Assembly (NCBI GenBank): GCA_002430125.1
Contig: DJBQ01000016.1
Coordinates: 1,481-20,361 of the forward strand
Direction of reading: 5' to 3'
From: Rhodobacterales bacterium UBA5972
GTDB taxonomy: Bacteria; Pseudomonadota; Alphaproteobacteria; Rhodobacterales; Rhodobacteraceae
Length of the DNA: 18,881 nucleotides
In this document: piece by piece, positions 8,536 to 15,950 of the stretch
Layout of the letters: each line of letters opens with the position of its first letter
Position numbering within the stretch: position 1 is the first letter of the stretch
The notes under the pieces: model-generated
The model's input: the letters and a program-made list of their open reading frames with translations, nothing else
Told to the model about the DNA's origin: nothing
The model's database searches: none
Translations under genes and position numbers: made by a program

Positions 8536-8943
8536 TCAGAAACTTAAGATAACGTCTTGTGTCGACATCAGATCCGCCATCTCAGCCCGGCTGACCAAAC
8601 GGATGGACGGTTTTTCTTCGTAATCGTCGTCTTCGTCTTCGTAGGTGACCGCCAGCAGGTCATCCAGCGTCAGGCCTCGTTCGTCCAACGACTCCTTCTC
8701 GACGTACAATTTGGTGACTTCGTAATCGCCCAGCGCCCGGAACGTTGGCGAAAAATTCTTGATGCCAACGCCTTTGGTGTTCTGACCTTTGGCCAGTTGG
8801 AACACACCGTCATCCAGAAACGCCAGCGATACATCCTGATCAAACGCCGCCCCGATCAACACGACCTCTAGTGCTTCAAGCGCATAAATCGTGCCGTAAG
8901 GCGCCTTGCGGTTTACATAGAGGAATTTTTTCACTTCAGACAT
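8536..8943 (-). CDS. dsrF: DsrF, sulfurtransferase subunit of DsrEFH
   Basis: A 135-residue TusC-like subunit of DsrEFH. The start FLYVNRKAPYGTIYALEALE and the LAFLDDGVFQL segment match the family. It has no cysteine, as expected for DsrF, which is not thought to carry sulfur. A very acidic stretch at about residues 99-110 (YEDEDDDYEEK) stands out and probably lies in a surface loop. ATG at 8943 with a GAGGGA site; 12 bp gap from dsrE. Confidence 0.93.
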   Translation of the reverse strand: MSEVKKFLYVNRKAPYGTIYALEALEVVLIGAAFDQDVSLAFLDDGVFQLAKGQNTKGVGIKNFSPTFRALGDYEVTKLYVEKESLDERGLTLDDLLAVTYEDEDDDYEEKPSIRLVSRAEMADLMSTQDVILSF

Positions 8944-8955
8944 TTCAATCCCTCA

Positions 8956-9348
8956 TCAATCGCCAAAAGTCATCAGACGATCAGTCTGAATGCCCATTTC
9001 AATCAACTGACCCAAACCCGAAATCCGAAAGCCTTCAGCGATGTTATTCGCGTCTTTGCCTTGCCGGCTGGCCTCGTTTTCATCCAACAAACCGCGCCTT
9101 TGGGCGGCCGCGATGCAGATCACCAGATCTACATTGTGCTCGGCAGCTAGTGCGGTCCAATTCTGCTGAATGTTACGCTCGTCCTGTGGCGGAATCGACA
9201 GCCGGGTGCCGACATTGACCCCGTCGTGATAAAAGAACACACGCGGGACTTCATGCCCCCCTTCAAGCGCTGCTTTGGCAAAGTTATATGCCGTATCAGA
9301 GGCTTGATGGGTATAGGGACCCTCGCTGACGACTATTCCGAATTTCAC
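8956..9348 (-). CDS. dsrE: DsrE, sulfur-accepting subunit of DsrEFH
   Basis: A 130-residue TusD-like subunit. The active cysteine is at position 78 (LVICIAAAQRRGL), the same number as the sulfur-carrying Cys78 described for A. vinosum DsrE. It accepts sulfur, probably from TusA, and passes it to DsrC. The start codon is GTG at 9348, with AGGAG seven bases upstream and overlapping the dsrB stop region (gap 11 bp). The length is typical. Confidence 0.95.
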   Translation of the reverse strand: MKFGIVVSEGPYTHQASDTAYNFAKAALEGGHEVPRVFFYHDGVNVGTRLSIPPQDERNIQQNWTALAAEHNVDLVICIAAAQRRGLLDENEASRQGKDANNIAEGFRISGLGQLIEMGIQTDRLMTFGD

Positions 9349-9359
9349 TGCACTGCTCC

Positions 9360-10448
9360 TTAGAAGTGAATGTGGGCCGAGTTATTCATGGTATTGCGCG
9401 CACCGGTCCAGGTATCCAAATGGTGTTTGGTGAACGCCAGATCGGTCATTTCAAAGAACCGGGTCCAGCCGATGCGGTCGATCCATTCGCCCATGCGTTC
9501 CCAATGCTTGGCGTCCTTTTTGTAGGCATCGACAATTTTGCGAACCACGGCAGCAACTTCAGGCCAATGCGGCGGATTGTTCGGCAGGTTGGCCACGGCC
9601 AGCTTGTGGAACGTCGGTTTAGTCCGGGCGTTCGAGTGCTTGCCACCAACCCAGATCGCGATCTTAGTTGATTCAGCACCATTGATCTGCATCGGCGGGC
9701 AAGGCGGATAGCAGGCACCACAGCAAATGCATTTCTTTTCGTCAATTTCCAGCGACGGCTTACCGTTCACCATGGCCGGGCGGATCGCTGCCACCGGGCA
9801 GCGGGCAACAACAGCCGGGCGTTCGCACACATTAGCGACCAGATCGTGGTTGATCTTGGGCGGCTTTGTGTACTGCACGTTGATTGCGATATCGCCCTGG
9901 CCGCCACAATTGATCTGGCAGCACGAGGTGGTAATCCGCACGCGGTTCGGCATCTTTTCCTGGATGAATTCCTTGTGCAGGTAATCCATCAGGGATTTGA
10001 CGACACCGGAGGCATCAGTCCCCGGAATATCGCAGTGCAACCAGCCCTGCGTGTGGGAGATCATGGATACCGACGCACCGGTGCCGCCAACTGGGAAACC
10101 GTTCGCAGTTAATTCGTTGACCAGCGGTTCGACCTTGGCCTCGTCTGTGACCATAAATTCAATGTTCGACCGCGTAGTGAAACGTACGTGTCCGTCCGCA
10201 AAGTTGTCGCCGATATCGCACAGCTTGCGGATCGTATAGACATCCATCTGCCGCTGCGTGCCGGCGCGAACGGTGAAAATCTCTTCGTTGTCTTTGGTAA
10301 CATGCCGCAGAACGCCGGGGCGCGGGCGGTCATGATAGTCCCAGTTGCCAAGGTTCCGGCGCATCATCGGATGCATGTATTGCAGATGATCCGGCACACC
10401 TGATTCTAAAGGTGTTCTTGGCTTTGCATTTGCTACTACGTCGTTCAT
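9360..10448 (-). CDS. dsrB: DsrB, dissimilatory sulfite reductase beta subunit (reverse type)
   Basis: A 362-residue beta subunit of the siroheme sulfite reductase. The siroheme/[4Fe-4S] coupling cysteines appear as TSCCQINCGGQGD and CERPAVVARCP. A ferredoxin domain follows, with CICCGACYPPCPPM. Length is close to the A. vinosum protein. The ATG at 10448 (MNDVVANAK) is chosen for its GGGAGAAG site. An upstream in-frame ATG at 10493 would start inside a strong hairpin (10468-10489) and has no ribosome site. Forms the alpha2beta2 enzyme with DsrA and runs in the oxidative direction here, given dsrL and dsrEFH. Confidence 0.96.
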   Translation of the reverse strand: MNDVVANAKPRTPLESGVPDHLQYMHPMMRRNLGNWDYHDRPRPGVLRHVTKDNEEIFTVRAGTQRQMDVYTIRKLCDIGDNFADGHVRFTTRSNIEFMVTDEAKVEPLVNELTANGFPVGGTGASVSMISHTQGWLHCDIPGTDASGVVKSLMDYLHKEFIQEKMPNRVRITTSCCQINCGGQGDIAINVQYTKPPKINHDLVANVCERPAVVARCPVAAIRPAMVNGKPSLEIDEKKCICCGACYPPCPPMQINGAESTKIAIWVGGKHSNARTKPTFHKLAVANLPNNPPHWPEVAAVVRKIVDAYKKDAKHWERMGEWIDRIGWTRFFEMTDLAFTKHHLDTWTGARNTMNNSAHIHF

Positions 10449-10467
10449 TTTCTTCTCCCGTTTCGGC

Positions 10468-10489
10468 GCCCTTCCCAGCAGGGAAGGGT
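10468..10489 (-). other. Strong intercistronic hairpin between dsrA and dsrB
   Basis: A perfect 8-bp stem, CCCTTCCC pairing with GGGAAGGG around a 4-base loop, with a possible further G-T pair. It lies between the dsrA stop (10506) and the dsrB start (10448). No T run follows on the transcribed strand, so it is more likely an mRNA stability or processing element than a terminator. Confidence 0.7.
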
Positions 10490-10505
10490 CCAAAAGAACC
10501 TGTTG

Positions 10506-11804
10506 TTATTCCGAGGCGACAGTCATGCCGGCGTCACGTGCTTTGCGTTCGAACCATTTCGCGGCTTCTTCGTCAAAGTCGTCAGTCCGCACATACGAAC
10601 TCGTCCGCGGGTGTTTGACCATATTAGGATCAGGTTCGACGCCAACAGCATCAAGGAACGTTGGCAAGCCGATCCGATCAATGGTTTCACCGATACGTTC
10701 ATGTTCCAGCGCATTATCGGCAAAGAACTCTAGACAGGTTTCAGCGAACTCCTGCAATTCCTCGAAGTCTTCTTCGGTTTTCAATTTAATGAACGGCTTG
10801 ATCATGATGCCCATCAAATCGCCAACTTTCAGCGAACGCTTGCCACCGATCATGATGCTGGCGCCACGATCATCACCAGGCGAAAGCGCCTTGGTCATAA
10901 CGTTGATACAATGCATACAGCGAACGCAGGATTTGTTGTCGATTTCCAGCGTGTCGTCATCGTTCAGACTAATGGCGCGGGTCGGGCACATCGAAACCAC
11001 TGTATCAATCGTGTATTTACGGCCAACTTTGGCGACGTGTTCTTTGACCTTTTCCTGATTGATCTTGATGTTATCGCGCCACGTTCCGATGACCGCAAAA
11101 TCGGCGCGGTGGATGGCGTTCACACAGTCGTTGCCACAGCCGGAAAACTTGAATTTGAACTTATAGGGCAGCGCCGGGCGGTGCATTTCGTCCAGGAACT
11201 TGTTGATCACACTGCGATGGGCGCGGCCTTCATCATAGCACGATTGTTCACAACGCGCTTGACCAACACAGCTCATCGAGGTTCTGAGGGCGGGGCCTGC
11301 GCCGCCAAGGTCAAAACCAATCTTGTTCAACGCATCAAACGCGTGCTGGGTGTTTTCGGTGGTACAGCCCTGGAACATGATATCGCCCGACTGACCATGA
11401 AACGCGATCAAACCGGAACCATGCTTTTCCCAGATGTCACAAAGCTTGCGCAGAATATCGGTGGTATAATGAAACCCCGGAGGCGGCATAACACGCAAAG
11501 TGTGAAATTCTTTCGACGCAGGGAACTGTTTGGCCACTTCGGAAAAGCGCGGAATGATACCGCCGCCATAACCGAAAACCGAAACCGTACCGCCTTTCCA
11601 AAAGCCAAGCCGCTCTTCGTAAGAATGGTTCAGCTGGCCTAAAAGGTCGTTCATCATCGGCGCATACTGTTCGCCTTTTGAATCCCTCAGGCGCTTCAGG
11701 CCGGTTACAAAACTTGGCCAAGGCCCATCTTCAAGCTGGTCGAGCATCGGAGTCGGGTGCTGGCCGCTGACAATCTTGTCGTCTACTGAATCGCCGTCTT
11801 TCAT
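10506..11804 (-). CDS. dsrA: DsrA, dissimilatory sulfite reductase alpha subunit (reverse type)
   Basis: A 432-residue alpha subunit. The siroheme/[4Fe-4S] motifs are C179-x5-C185 (SCVGQARC) and C223-x3-C227 (GCGNDC). A ferredoxin insert has C273, C293, C296 and C299 (CPTRAI and CVRCMHC). The start ATG at 11804 (MKDGDSVDD) is preferred for its GAGGGAG site and because the family start HPTPMLD.L..GPWPSF follows closely. An in-frame ATG at 11879 would add 25 residues without a ribosome site or family support. First gene of the operon. A sigma70-like promoter lies ~150 bp upstream, leaving a leader of about 140 bases. Catalyses sulfur-to-sulfite oxidation, a six-electron step. Confidence 0.97.
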   Translation of the reverse strand: MKDGDSVDDKIVSGQHPTPMLDQLEDGPWPSFVTGLKRLRDSKGEQYAPMMNDLLGQLNHSYEERLGFWKGGTVSVFGYGGGIIPRFSEVAKQFPASKEFHTLRVMPPPGFHYTTDILRKLCDIWEKHGSGLIAFHGQSGDIMFQGCTTENTQHAFDALNKIGFDLGGAGPALRTSMSCVGQARCEQSCYDEGRAHRSVINKFLDEMHRPALPYKFKFKFSGCGNDCVNAIHRADFAVIGTWRDNIKINQEKVKEHVAKVGRKYTIDTVVSMCPTRAISLNDDDTLEIDNKSCVRCMHCINVMTKALSPGDDRGASIMIGGKRSLKVGDLMGIMIKPFIKLKTEEDFEELQEFAETCLEFFADNALEHERIGETIDRIGLPTFLDAVGVEPDPNMVKHPRTSSYVRTDDFDEEAAKWFERKARDAGMTVASE

Positions 11805-11952
11805 TCTCTGGTCTCCCTCTTGGATTTCGCTCGTGGCCGCGCCCGGCTTCTGGTTGTCGGGCAGCCTATTCTCTGCCATGAACTATCTTGATCCAGTTAA
11901 CGTTTATTAAGCCGGACCATAGTCAGGTCAAAAACACCTTCCCCGTAGTACT

Positions 11953-11980
11953 TTTATATATTAGGATGTTTGAATGTAAA
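11953..11980 (-). promoter_or_regulatory. Predicted promoter of the dsr operon with embedded operator-like motif
   Basis: On the minus strand TTTACA (11975-11980) and TATAAA (11953-11958) are separated by 16 bases, close to sigma70 consensus. The spacer contains ATTA-N8-GAAT (plus strand 11960-11975), which resembles the ATTC-N8-GAAT operator reported for the SqrR-type repressor. Related sequences sit in three other promoter regions of the window. The predicted transcript would have a leader of ~140 bases before dsrA. The divergent dioxygenase unit probably shares this region. Confidence 0.6.
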
Positions 11981-12073
11981 GAGAAAGCTGCGCAAAAATC
12001 TGTTGGCTTTTTATTTGCGCTGGGTTTCAGCATCTTTCTGCCTATCTATGGCGCAGTAACAGGGAAACATCGC

Positions 12074-12997
12074 GTGGAAAATCAGGCCAATAGCCCGCAA
12101 ATCAACAAAGATTTGCCGTGGAAAATGTCCACAGACGGTCCCTATTTCGAATGGCGACAGCGCCGTCTGACAAATCTGAACAAGTCTGAAAACGTCGGAT
12201 TTGTCGCAGTGAATGATCTTGCGAAACCGACTGATTCTGAACGCGCCGAGCTGGTTCGCCGGTGCCGCGAAACCAATACAGTACTTTATCACAGCGACTC
12301 AGGCGTTCAGGATCAGGACCGTTTGCGCCATGATCTGAGGGCTTTTGCCGGGGCAATGGGTTTAATGATCGCGGAAGGTCACAGGTCTGCGGATCCTGAC
12401 GGGATTGTAGCACTTACAGTTTCCGATAAACCTGCCCAACGCGGCTTTATTCCCTATTCTCGTAAAGCGATGAACTGGCATACCGACGGGTATTACAACG
12501 CCCCTGAACACCAGATCCGCGCTATGATTCTTCATTGTGCCGTTCCAGCCGACAACGGTGGTGAAAACCAGTTTCTTGATCCCGAACTCGCCTATATCCG
12601 CCTTCGAGATCATAACCCGGATTTTGTTCAGGCCCTGATGCATCCCCAAGCGATGACGATTCCCGAAAATGCCGAGGCCGATGGTTCGGTCCGTCCGGTC
12701 AGCATCGGGCCGGTCTTTTCCGTTGATCAGGACGGCCAGCTTGCAATGCGCTATACCGCACGTACCCGCAGTATTACTTGGCGAGACGATGAAACCACCC
12801 GGCAAGCCGCTGCGACCTTGCAATCTTTGCTGGAACAGGGCGACCCCCTGATGCAAAGCCTGCGTTTTGAGGCGGGACAAGGGGTTCTGTGCAACAATGT
12901 TTTACATAACCGAACGGGCTTTGATGCTGATACTGAAAAGGCCAGCGACCGGTTGGTGTTTCGGGTCCGGTTCCACAATCGCGTAAAAGGAAGTTAA
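12074..12997 (+). CDS. TauD/TfdA-type Fe(II)/2-oxoglutarate dioxygenase, substrate unknown
   Basis: Likely 307 residues from a GTG start at 12074 with AGGGAAA upstream. The frame is open from ATG 11888, but the extra 62 residues overlap the dsr promoter region and look non-coding; ATG 12125 is another option. The metal site is clear: HTD (His136, Asp138 from the GTG) within NWHTDGYYN, and a distal His278 in NNVLHNRTGF, with Arg candidates for 2-oxoglutarate binding following. LHC and ENQFLDPELAYIRL are typical of the taurine/gamma-butyrobetaine dioxygenase superfamily. It is the first gene of a unit with two small proteins and cysG, divergent from dsrA. The substrate cannot be read from sequence; a sulfonate whose cleavage releases sulfite, or an unrelated metabolite, are both possible. 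Confidence 0.8.
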   Translation: MENQANSPQINKDLPWKMSTDGPYFEWRQRRLTNLNKSENVGFVAVNDLAKPTDSERAELVRRCRETNTVLYHSDSGVQDQDRLRHDLRAFAGAMGLMIAEGHRSADPDGIVALTVSDKPAQRGFIPYSRKAMNWHTDGYYNAPEHQIRAMILHCAVPADNGGENQFLDPELAYIRLRDHNPDFVQALMHPQAMTIPENAEADGSVRPVSIGPVFSVDQDGQLAMRYTARTRSITWRDDETTRQAAATLQSLLEQGDPLMQSLRFEAGQGVLCNNVLHNRTGFDADTEKASDRLVFRVRFHNRVKGS

Positions 12998-13000
12998 GAA

Positions 13001-13198
13001 ATGGCAAAACTCAGCGATCTGATCATCGGGAACCCCGACGTTAAGACATTTGATGAACTTGAAAGACTGGTCGCCAATGCTGGAGAATCCGGTCAGATGT
13101 TTCTGGAGTTCGACCTGAAACCCGATTACAGGGACACCCCAAGGAAATGGGAATGGCGGCTAGAAGCGGCCTTTACGCGCGGAACACGCTATGACTGA
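13001..13198 (+). CDS. Small conserved-looking protein of unknown function (65 aa)
   Basis: I do not recognise this protein. It has 65 residues, is mixed-charge and soluble, has no cysteine, signal or membrane segment, and has a short helix-like region (TFDELERLVANAGESG) followed by FLEFDLKPDY and a W-x-W (KWEWRLE). The start ATG at 13001 has an AAGGAAG site in the end of the dioxygenase gene (3 bp gap). Its stop overlaps the start of the next gene by 8 bp. Tight coupling between dioxygenase and cysG argues that it is real and linked to dsr or siroheme biology. Confidence 0.72.
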   Translation: MAKLSDLIIGNPDVKTFDELERLVANAGESGQMFLEFDLKPDYRDTPRKWEWRLEAAFTRGTRYD

Positions 13199-13421
13199 TG
13201 AACGCGAAACCCTGACCGAACTGGCCGAGCATATTCTGCCATTCGGTCGGCAATTGCGGCTGCTTGATGTCGATTATCACAACGGCCTGCACATGCTCAG
13301 GCTGATTTGGCGCGAAGGCAAGCGGATCACCCAGGTCGATGTCGATCCGGAAAACTGTCTTGCCTTGGGGGCTGATATTCTGGCTTGGGCGCAACAACAC
13401 GCAGCGACAAAAGAAAACTGA
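13191..13421 (+). CDS. Small protein of unknown function (76 aa)
   Basis: A 76-residue soluble protein with alternating strand-like segments: PFGRQLRLLDVDYHNG, then MLRLIWREGKRITQVDVDP, then a C-terminal helix with LAWAQQ. The pattern resembles short uncharacterised alphaproteobacterial proteins with an REGxRxTxxDxDP core, recalled without a firm family name. One cysteine (DPENC) is present. ATG overlaps the preceding stop by 8 bp, and cysG starts 13 bp downstream. Position inside the cysG unit suggests a role in siroheme or rDsr maturation, but there is no direct evidence. Confidence 0.72.
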   Translation: MTDERETLTELAEHILPFGRQLRLLDVDYHNGLHMLRLIWREGKRITQVDVDPENCLALGADILAWAQQHAATKEN

Positions 13422-13434
13422 AAGTACCGATTAT

Positions 13435-14874
13435 ATGGATTACCTGCCCATCTTTTTAGACATCAAAGGCAAACGCGTCATCGTTGACGGCGGTGAAACC
13501 GTTGCCGCAAGACGGGTTGAACGCGCGCTAAGTGCGGGTGCCATCGTTGAAGTTTATAATGATACGTTAAGTGCTGAATTTGAAAGCTTGCAGACCAATC
13601 CAAATCTGCATCACTTTACCCGCTCCTTGACCGAAGCCGATATTGCTGGAGCAAGTGTTGCGTATGGTGCGTCAGAAAATGAAACCCGAGACAAGTTGCT
13701 GTACTATGCCGCACAAAGATACGGCGTTTTGGCAAATGTCGCAGATGTAAGCGAGTACTGCGATTTTATTACACCGTCAGTGGTTGACCGCTCGCCGCTT
13801 GTCGTTGCCATTTCATCAGGCGGCGCAGCGCCAGTCATCGCACGCATCCTGCGGGCGCGCATTGAATCCCTGCTACCGCCCGCTTACGGTCGTCTGGCCG
13901 AATTTGTTGGCGGTTTTCGCGATACCGTCACTAACAGCATCAAAACCAACCGCGAGCGTCGGCGGTTTTGGGAAAACACCATTGAAGGCCCCGTGGGTGA
14001 TTTGTTTCTTGCAGGCGATCCCGCCGGTGCCGAACGCCAGTTAAACGCCGAACTCGCCAGTGCCACCGCGGAAAATCAAGGCACGCGGATCGGCGAAGTT
14101 TACCTTGTCGGCGCCGGTCCCGGTGACCCTGATCTATTAACCTTCCGCGCCCTGCGCTTGATGCAACGCGCCGATGTTGTGCTTTATGACCGGCTGGTGG
14201 GCGAAGATATCCTTGCCCTTATGCGGCGTGACGCTGAACGGATTTATGTCGGAAAACTGCCACAACAGCACACGATGCAGCAGGAAGATATCAGCCAGTT
14301 ACTGGTTGACCTCGCCTTGCAAGGCAAGCGGGTTTTGCGCCTGAAAGGTGGCGATCCCTTTATCTTTGGCCGTGGTGGCGAAGAAATTGAAAAGCTGGCA
14401 GCTCACGACATTCCGTTTCAGGTCGTCCCCGGCATCACCGCAGCAGCGGGTTGCGCATCTTACGCAGGTATTCCCCTAACTCACCGCGACCACGCGCAAT
14501 CCTGCATGTTCGTCACAGCCCATGGTAAAGACGGCGATCTTGGCCTTGATTGGGAGGTCCTGATCCGCCCACAACAAACCGTCGCGGTCTATATGGGTCT
14601 GTCCACTTTGAAACATCTTGCTCCGGAAATCATCAACCGTGGTGTTAGCCCGGAAACACCGGCCGCCATCATTGACAACGGCACCCGCGAAAACCAACGC
14701 GTGATCGTCGGGACAATCAGCACTTTGGTTGACCTTGCCGAAGCAGCGGAATTGAAAGGCCCGGCGATCATCATCATTGGGTCTGTCGTAACCCTGCACG
14801 AGAAACTGCAATGGTTCGCAAAACGGGAAGAAAGTCGTTTCCGCATGACCCTGACGCCGCAAACGTCATTGTAA
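13435..14874 (+). CDS. cysG: CysG, siroheme synthase (multifunctional)
   Basis: A 479-residue fusion enzyme converting uroporphyrinogen III to siroheme. Residues 1-~200 form the precorrin-2 dehydrogenase/ferrochelatase half, with an NAD-binding loop at VIVDGGETVAARR (about 15-27). From residue ~220 the uroporphyrinogen-III methyltransferase domain has VGAGPGDPDLLT, the LKGGDPFIFGRGGEE motif, and VVPGITAAAGCASYAGIPLTHR split across the conserved block. The NAD loop has GGET where enterobacterial CysG has GGGD. ATG at 13435 (MDYLPIFLDI) is the family start; the open frame upstream to 13339 overlaps the preceding gene and is not used. Supplies the siroheme for DsrAB encoded divergently, and possibly for assimilatory sulfite/nitrite reductases. 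Confidence 0.95.
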   Translation: MDYLPIFLDIKGKRVIVDGGETVAARRVERALSAGAIVEVYNDTLSAEFESLQTNPNLHHFTRSLTEADIAGASVAYGASENETRDKLLYYAAQRYGVLANVADVSEYCDFITPSVVDRSPLVVAISSGGAAPVIARILRARIESLLPPAYGRLAEFVGGFRDTVTNSIKTNRERRRFWENTIEGPVGDLFLAGDPAGAERQLNAELASATAENQGTRIGEVYLVGAGPGDPDLLTFRALRLMQRADVVLYDRLVGEDILALMRRDAERIYVGKLPQQHTMQQEDISQLLVDLALQGKRVLRLKGGDPFIFGRGGEEIEKLAAHDIPFQVVPGITAAAGCASYAGIPLTHRDHAQSCMFVTAHGKDGDLGLDWEVLIRPQQTVAVYMGLSTLKHLAPEIINRGVSPETPAAIIDNGTRENQRVIVGTISTLVDLAEAAELKGPAIIIIGSVVTLHEKLQWFAKREESRFRMTLTPQTSL

Positions 14875-14925
14875 CAATCAGTTGGGGTTGAACATTTCCA
14901 CGAAAAGCGCAAAGAGTCAGCCCAA

Positions 14926-15002
<77 letters not shown>

Positions 15003-15088
15003 AATTTGGTTGCACTTTTTCCGCAGTTCAGCGCGCTATGGGTGGCTTGCCTGGCTGTGGGCCAACAAAGACGCACGCTCGCCCAAAC

Positions 15089-15118
15089 AAAAACCCCGCC
15101 TGAAACAGACGGGGTTTT
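15089..15118. terminator. Bidirectional intrinsic terminator between tRNA-Arg and tusA
   Basis: CCCCGCCT and AGACGGGG form an 8-position stem with one C-A mismatch around a 5-base loop, preceded by an A run and followed by TTTT. It can therefore act in both directions, ending the cysG/tRNA transcript (plus) and the dsrE2-tusA transcript (minus), 22 bp after the tusA stop. Confidence 0.88.
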
Positions 15119-15139
15119 GGAATTTCAGCCAAGTCAGGA

Positions 15140-15364
15140 TCAGTTACGTTTGATCTCGAATTTATAGATTTTGCCTTCGGTGCTTGAGCTGACAAGCGTG
15201 TTGCCAGTCTGATTGCAGAACGCCGCAAAATCAGCAACCGAACCCGGATCAGTCGAACGAACCTCAAGGATTTCGCCTTGCGGGACGTCTTTCAACGCCT
15301 TCTTGGCTTTGAGGATCGGCAGCGGGCAATTCAGTCCCTCAGCGTTTAGTACATGTGCAGCCAT
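15140..15364 (-). CDS. tusA: TusA, sulfur carrier protein
   Basis: A 74-residue TusA/SirA-family protein. The CPLP active site has its sulfur-carrying cysteine at residue 13 (GLNCPLPILKAKKAL), followed by the usual DPGSVADFAAFC helix. In dsr-based sulfur oxidisers TusA passes persulfide sulfur from rhodanese or cysteine desulfurase to DsrEFH. ATG at 15364 with GGAAGG upstream; 41 bp after dsrE2 and co-transcribed with it. No rhodanese gene lies beside it, unlike the rhd-tusA-dsrE2 arrangement known from A. vinosum. Confidence 0.95.
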   Translation of the reverse strand: MAAHVLNAEGLNCPLPILKAKKALKDVPQGEILEVRSTDPGSVADFAAFCNQTGNTLVSSSTEGKIYKFEIKRN

Positions 15365-15405
15365 TTTTTATGCCTTCCGTAGATGTCCGCGGTCAAATCT
15401 GCCGC

Positions 15406-15918
15406 TTAGATATAAAGATTGATGTCGGATTTCGTTGCGATCCCGACCCACGTCGCGGCACCGCCGATTTCAATACCGTCGATCATTTCGTCTTTGCCGA
15501 TTTCAAACAAGTCCATCGTCATCTGGCACCCGATCATCTGCACGTCCAGATCAATCGCAGCTTCGCGCAGCTCTGCGATCGAGGCAACGCCCTTTTTCTT
15601 GATCAGGTTTTTCATCATCGTGGTCGCCATCCGGTCAACGCCCGGAATCGCCGATACAATATTTGGCATCGTCATATGCATGCCCATCATCGGCATCTGC
15701 ATTGCGGGGTTGCCAAGGGTCGAAATTTTCAGATCAAGATCCTTTTTCAGTAGGGTCAGGCCGTAGAACGTAAAGAACATCGACACTTTAACATCCATCG
15801 CGGCAGCAGTGGTTGCCAATATGAATGGCGGATAAGCCCAGTCAAGCGTTCCCTTGGTGACAATGATGGACATGCTTTTGGCATTTTCCAGATCGCCCGG
15901 CTTTATTGTATCCAGCAT
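15406..15918 (-). CDS. dsrE2: DsrE2-family protein (DsrE/DsrF/DrsH superfamily, sulfur trafficking)
   Basis: A 170-residue DsrE2A-type protein, often encoded with tusA in sulfur oxidisers and thought to take part in sulfur transfer. It has the DsrE superfamily fold pattern: MSIIVTKGTLDWAYPPFILA, the FFTFYGLTLL strand, a Met-rich segment (AMQMPMMGMHMTM, about 72-84), and the conserved cysteine 131 in MIGCQMTMDLF, the only cysteine. The Met-rich segment is typical of the family. ATG at 15918 with a GAGGAAA site. Expressed leftwards with tusA from a promoter region shared with the divergent ArsR-type gene. Confidence 0.9.
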   Translation of the reverse strand: MLDTIKPGDLENAKSMSIIVTKGTLDWAYPPFILATTAAAMDVKVSMFFTFYGLTLLKKDLDLKISTLGNPAMQMPMMGMHMTMPNIVSAIPGVDRMATTMMKNLIKKKGVASIAELREAAIDLDVQMIGCQMTMDLFEIGKDEMIDGIEIGGAATWVGIATKSDINLYI

Positions 15919-15950
15919 GTCATTTTCCTCCCGACCGCTGTTGCATGACA

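Noticed and set aside
10468..10489. Transcription terminator after dsrA
   Set aside because: No T tract on the transcribed strand, and dsrB must be co-expressed with dsrA.
1..11804. Sulfate-reducer type Dsr locus
   Set aside because: Presence of dsrEFH and dsrL, absence of dsrD, and the operon order point to reverse (oxidative) Dsr.
11805..11879. Longer DsrA start at 11879
   Set aside because: No ribosome site and no family similarity in the extra 25 residues; GAGGGAG supports 11804.
11888..12073. N-terminal extension of the dioxygenase from ATG 11888, with a hydrophobic segment
   Set aside because: It overlaps the predicted dsrA promoter, no ribosome site supports the ATG, and the dioxygenase family starts near 12074-12125.
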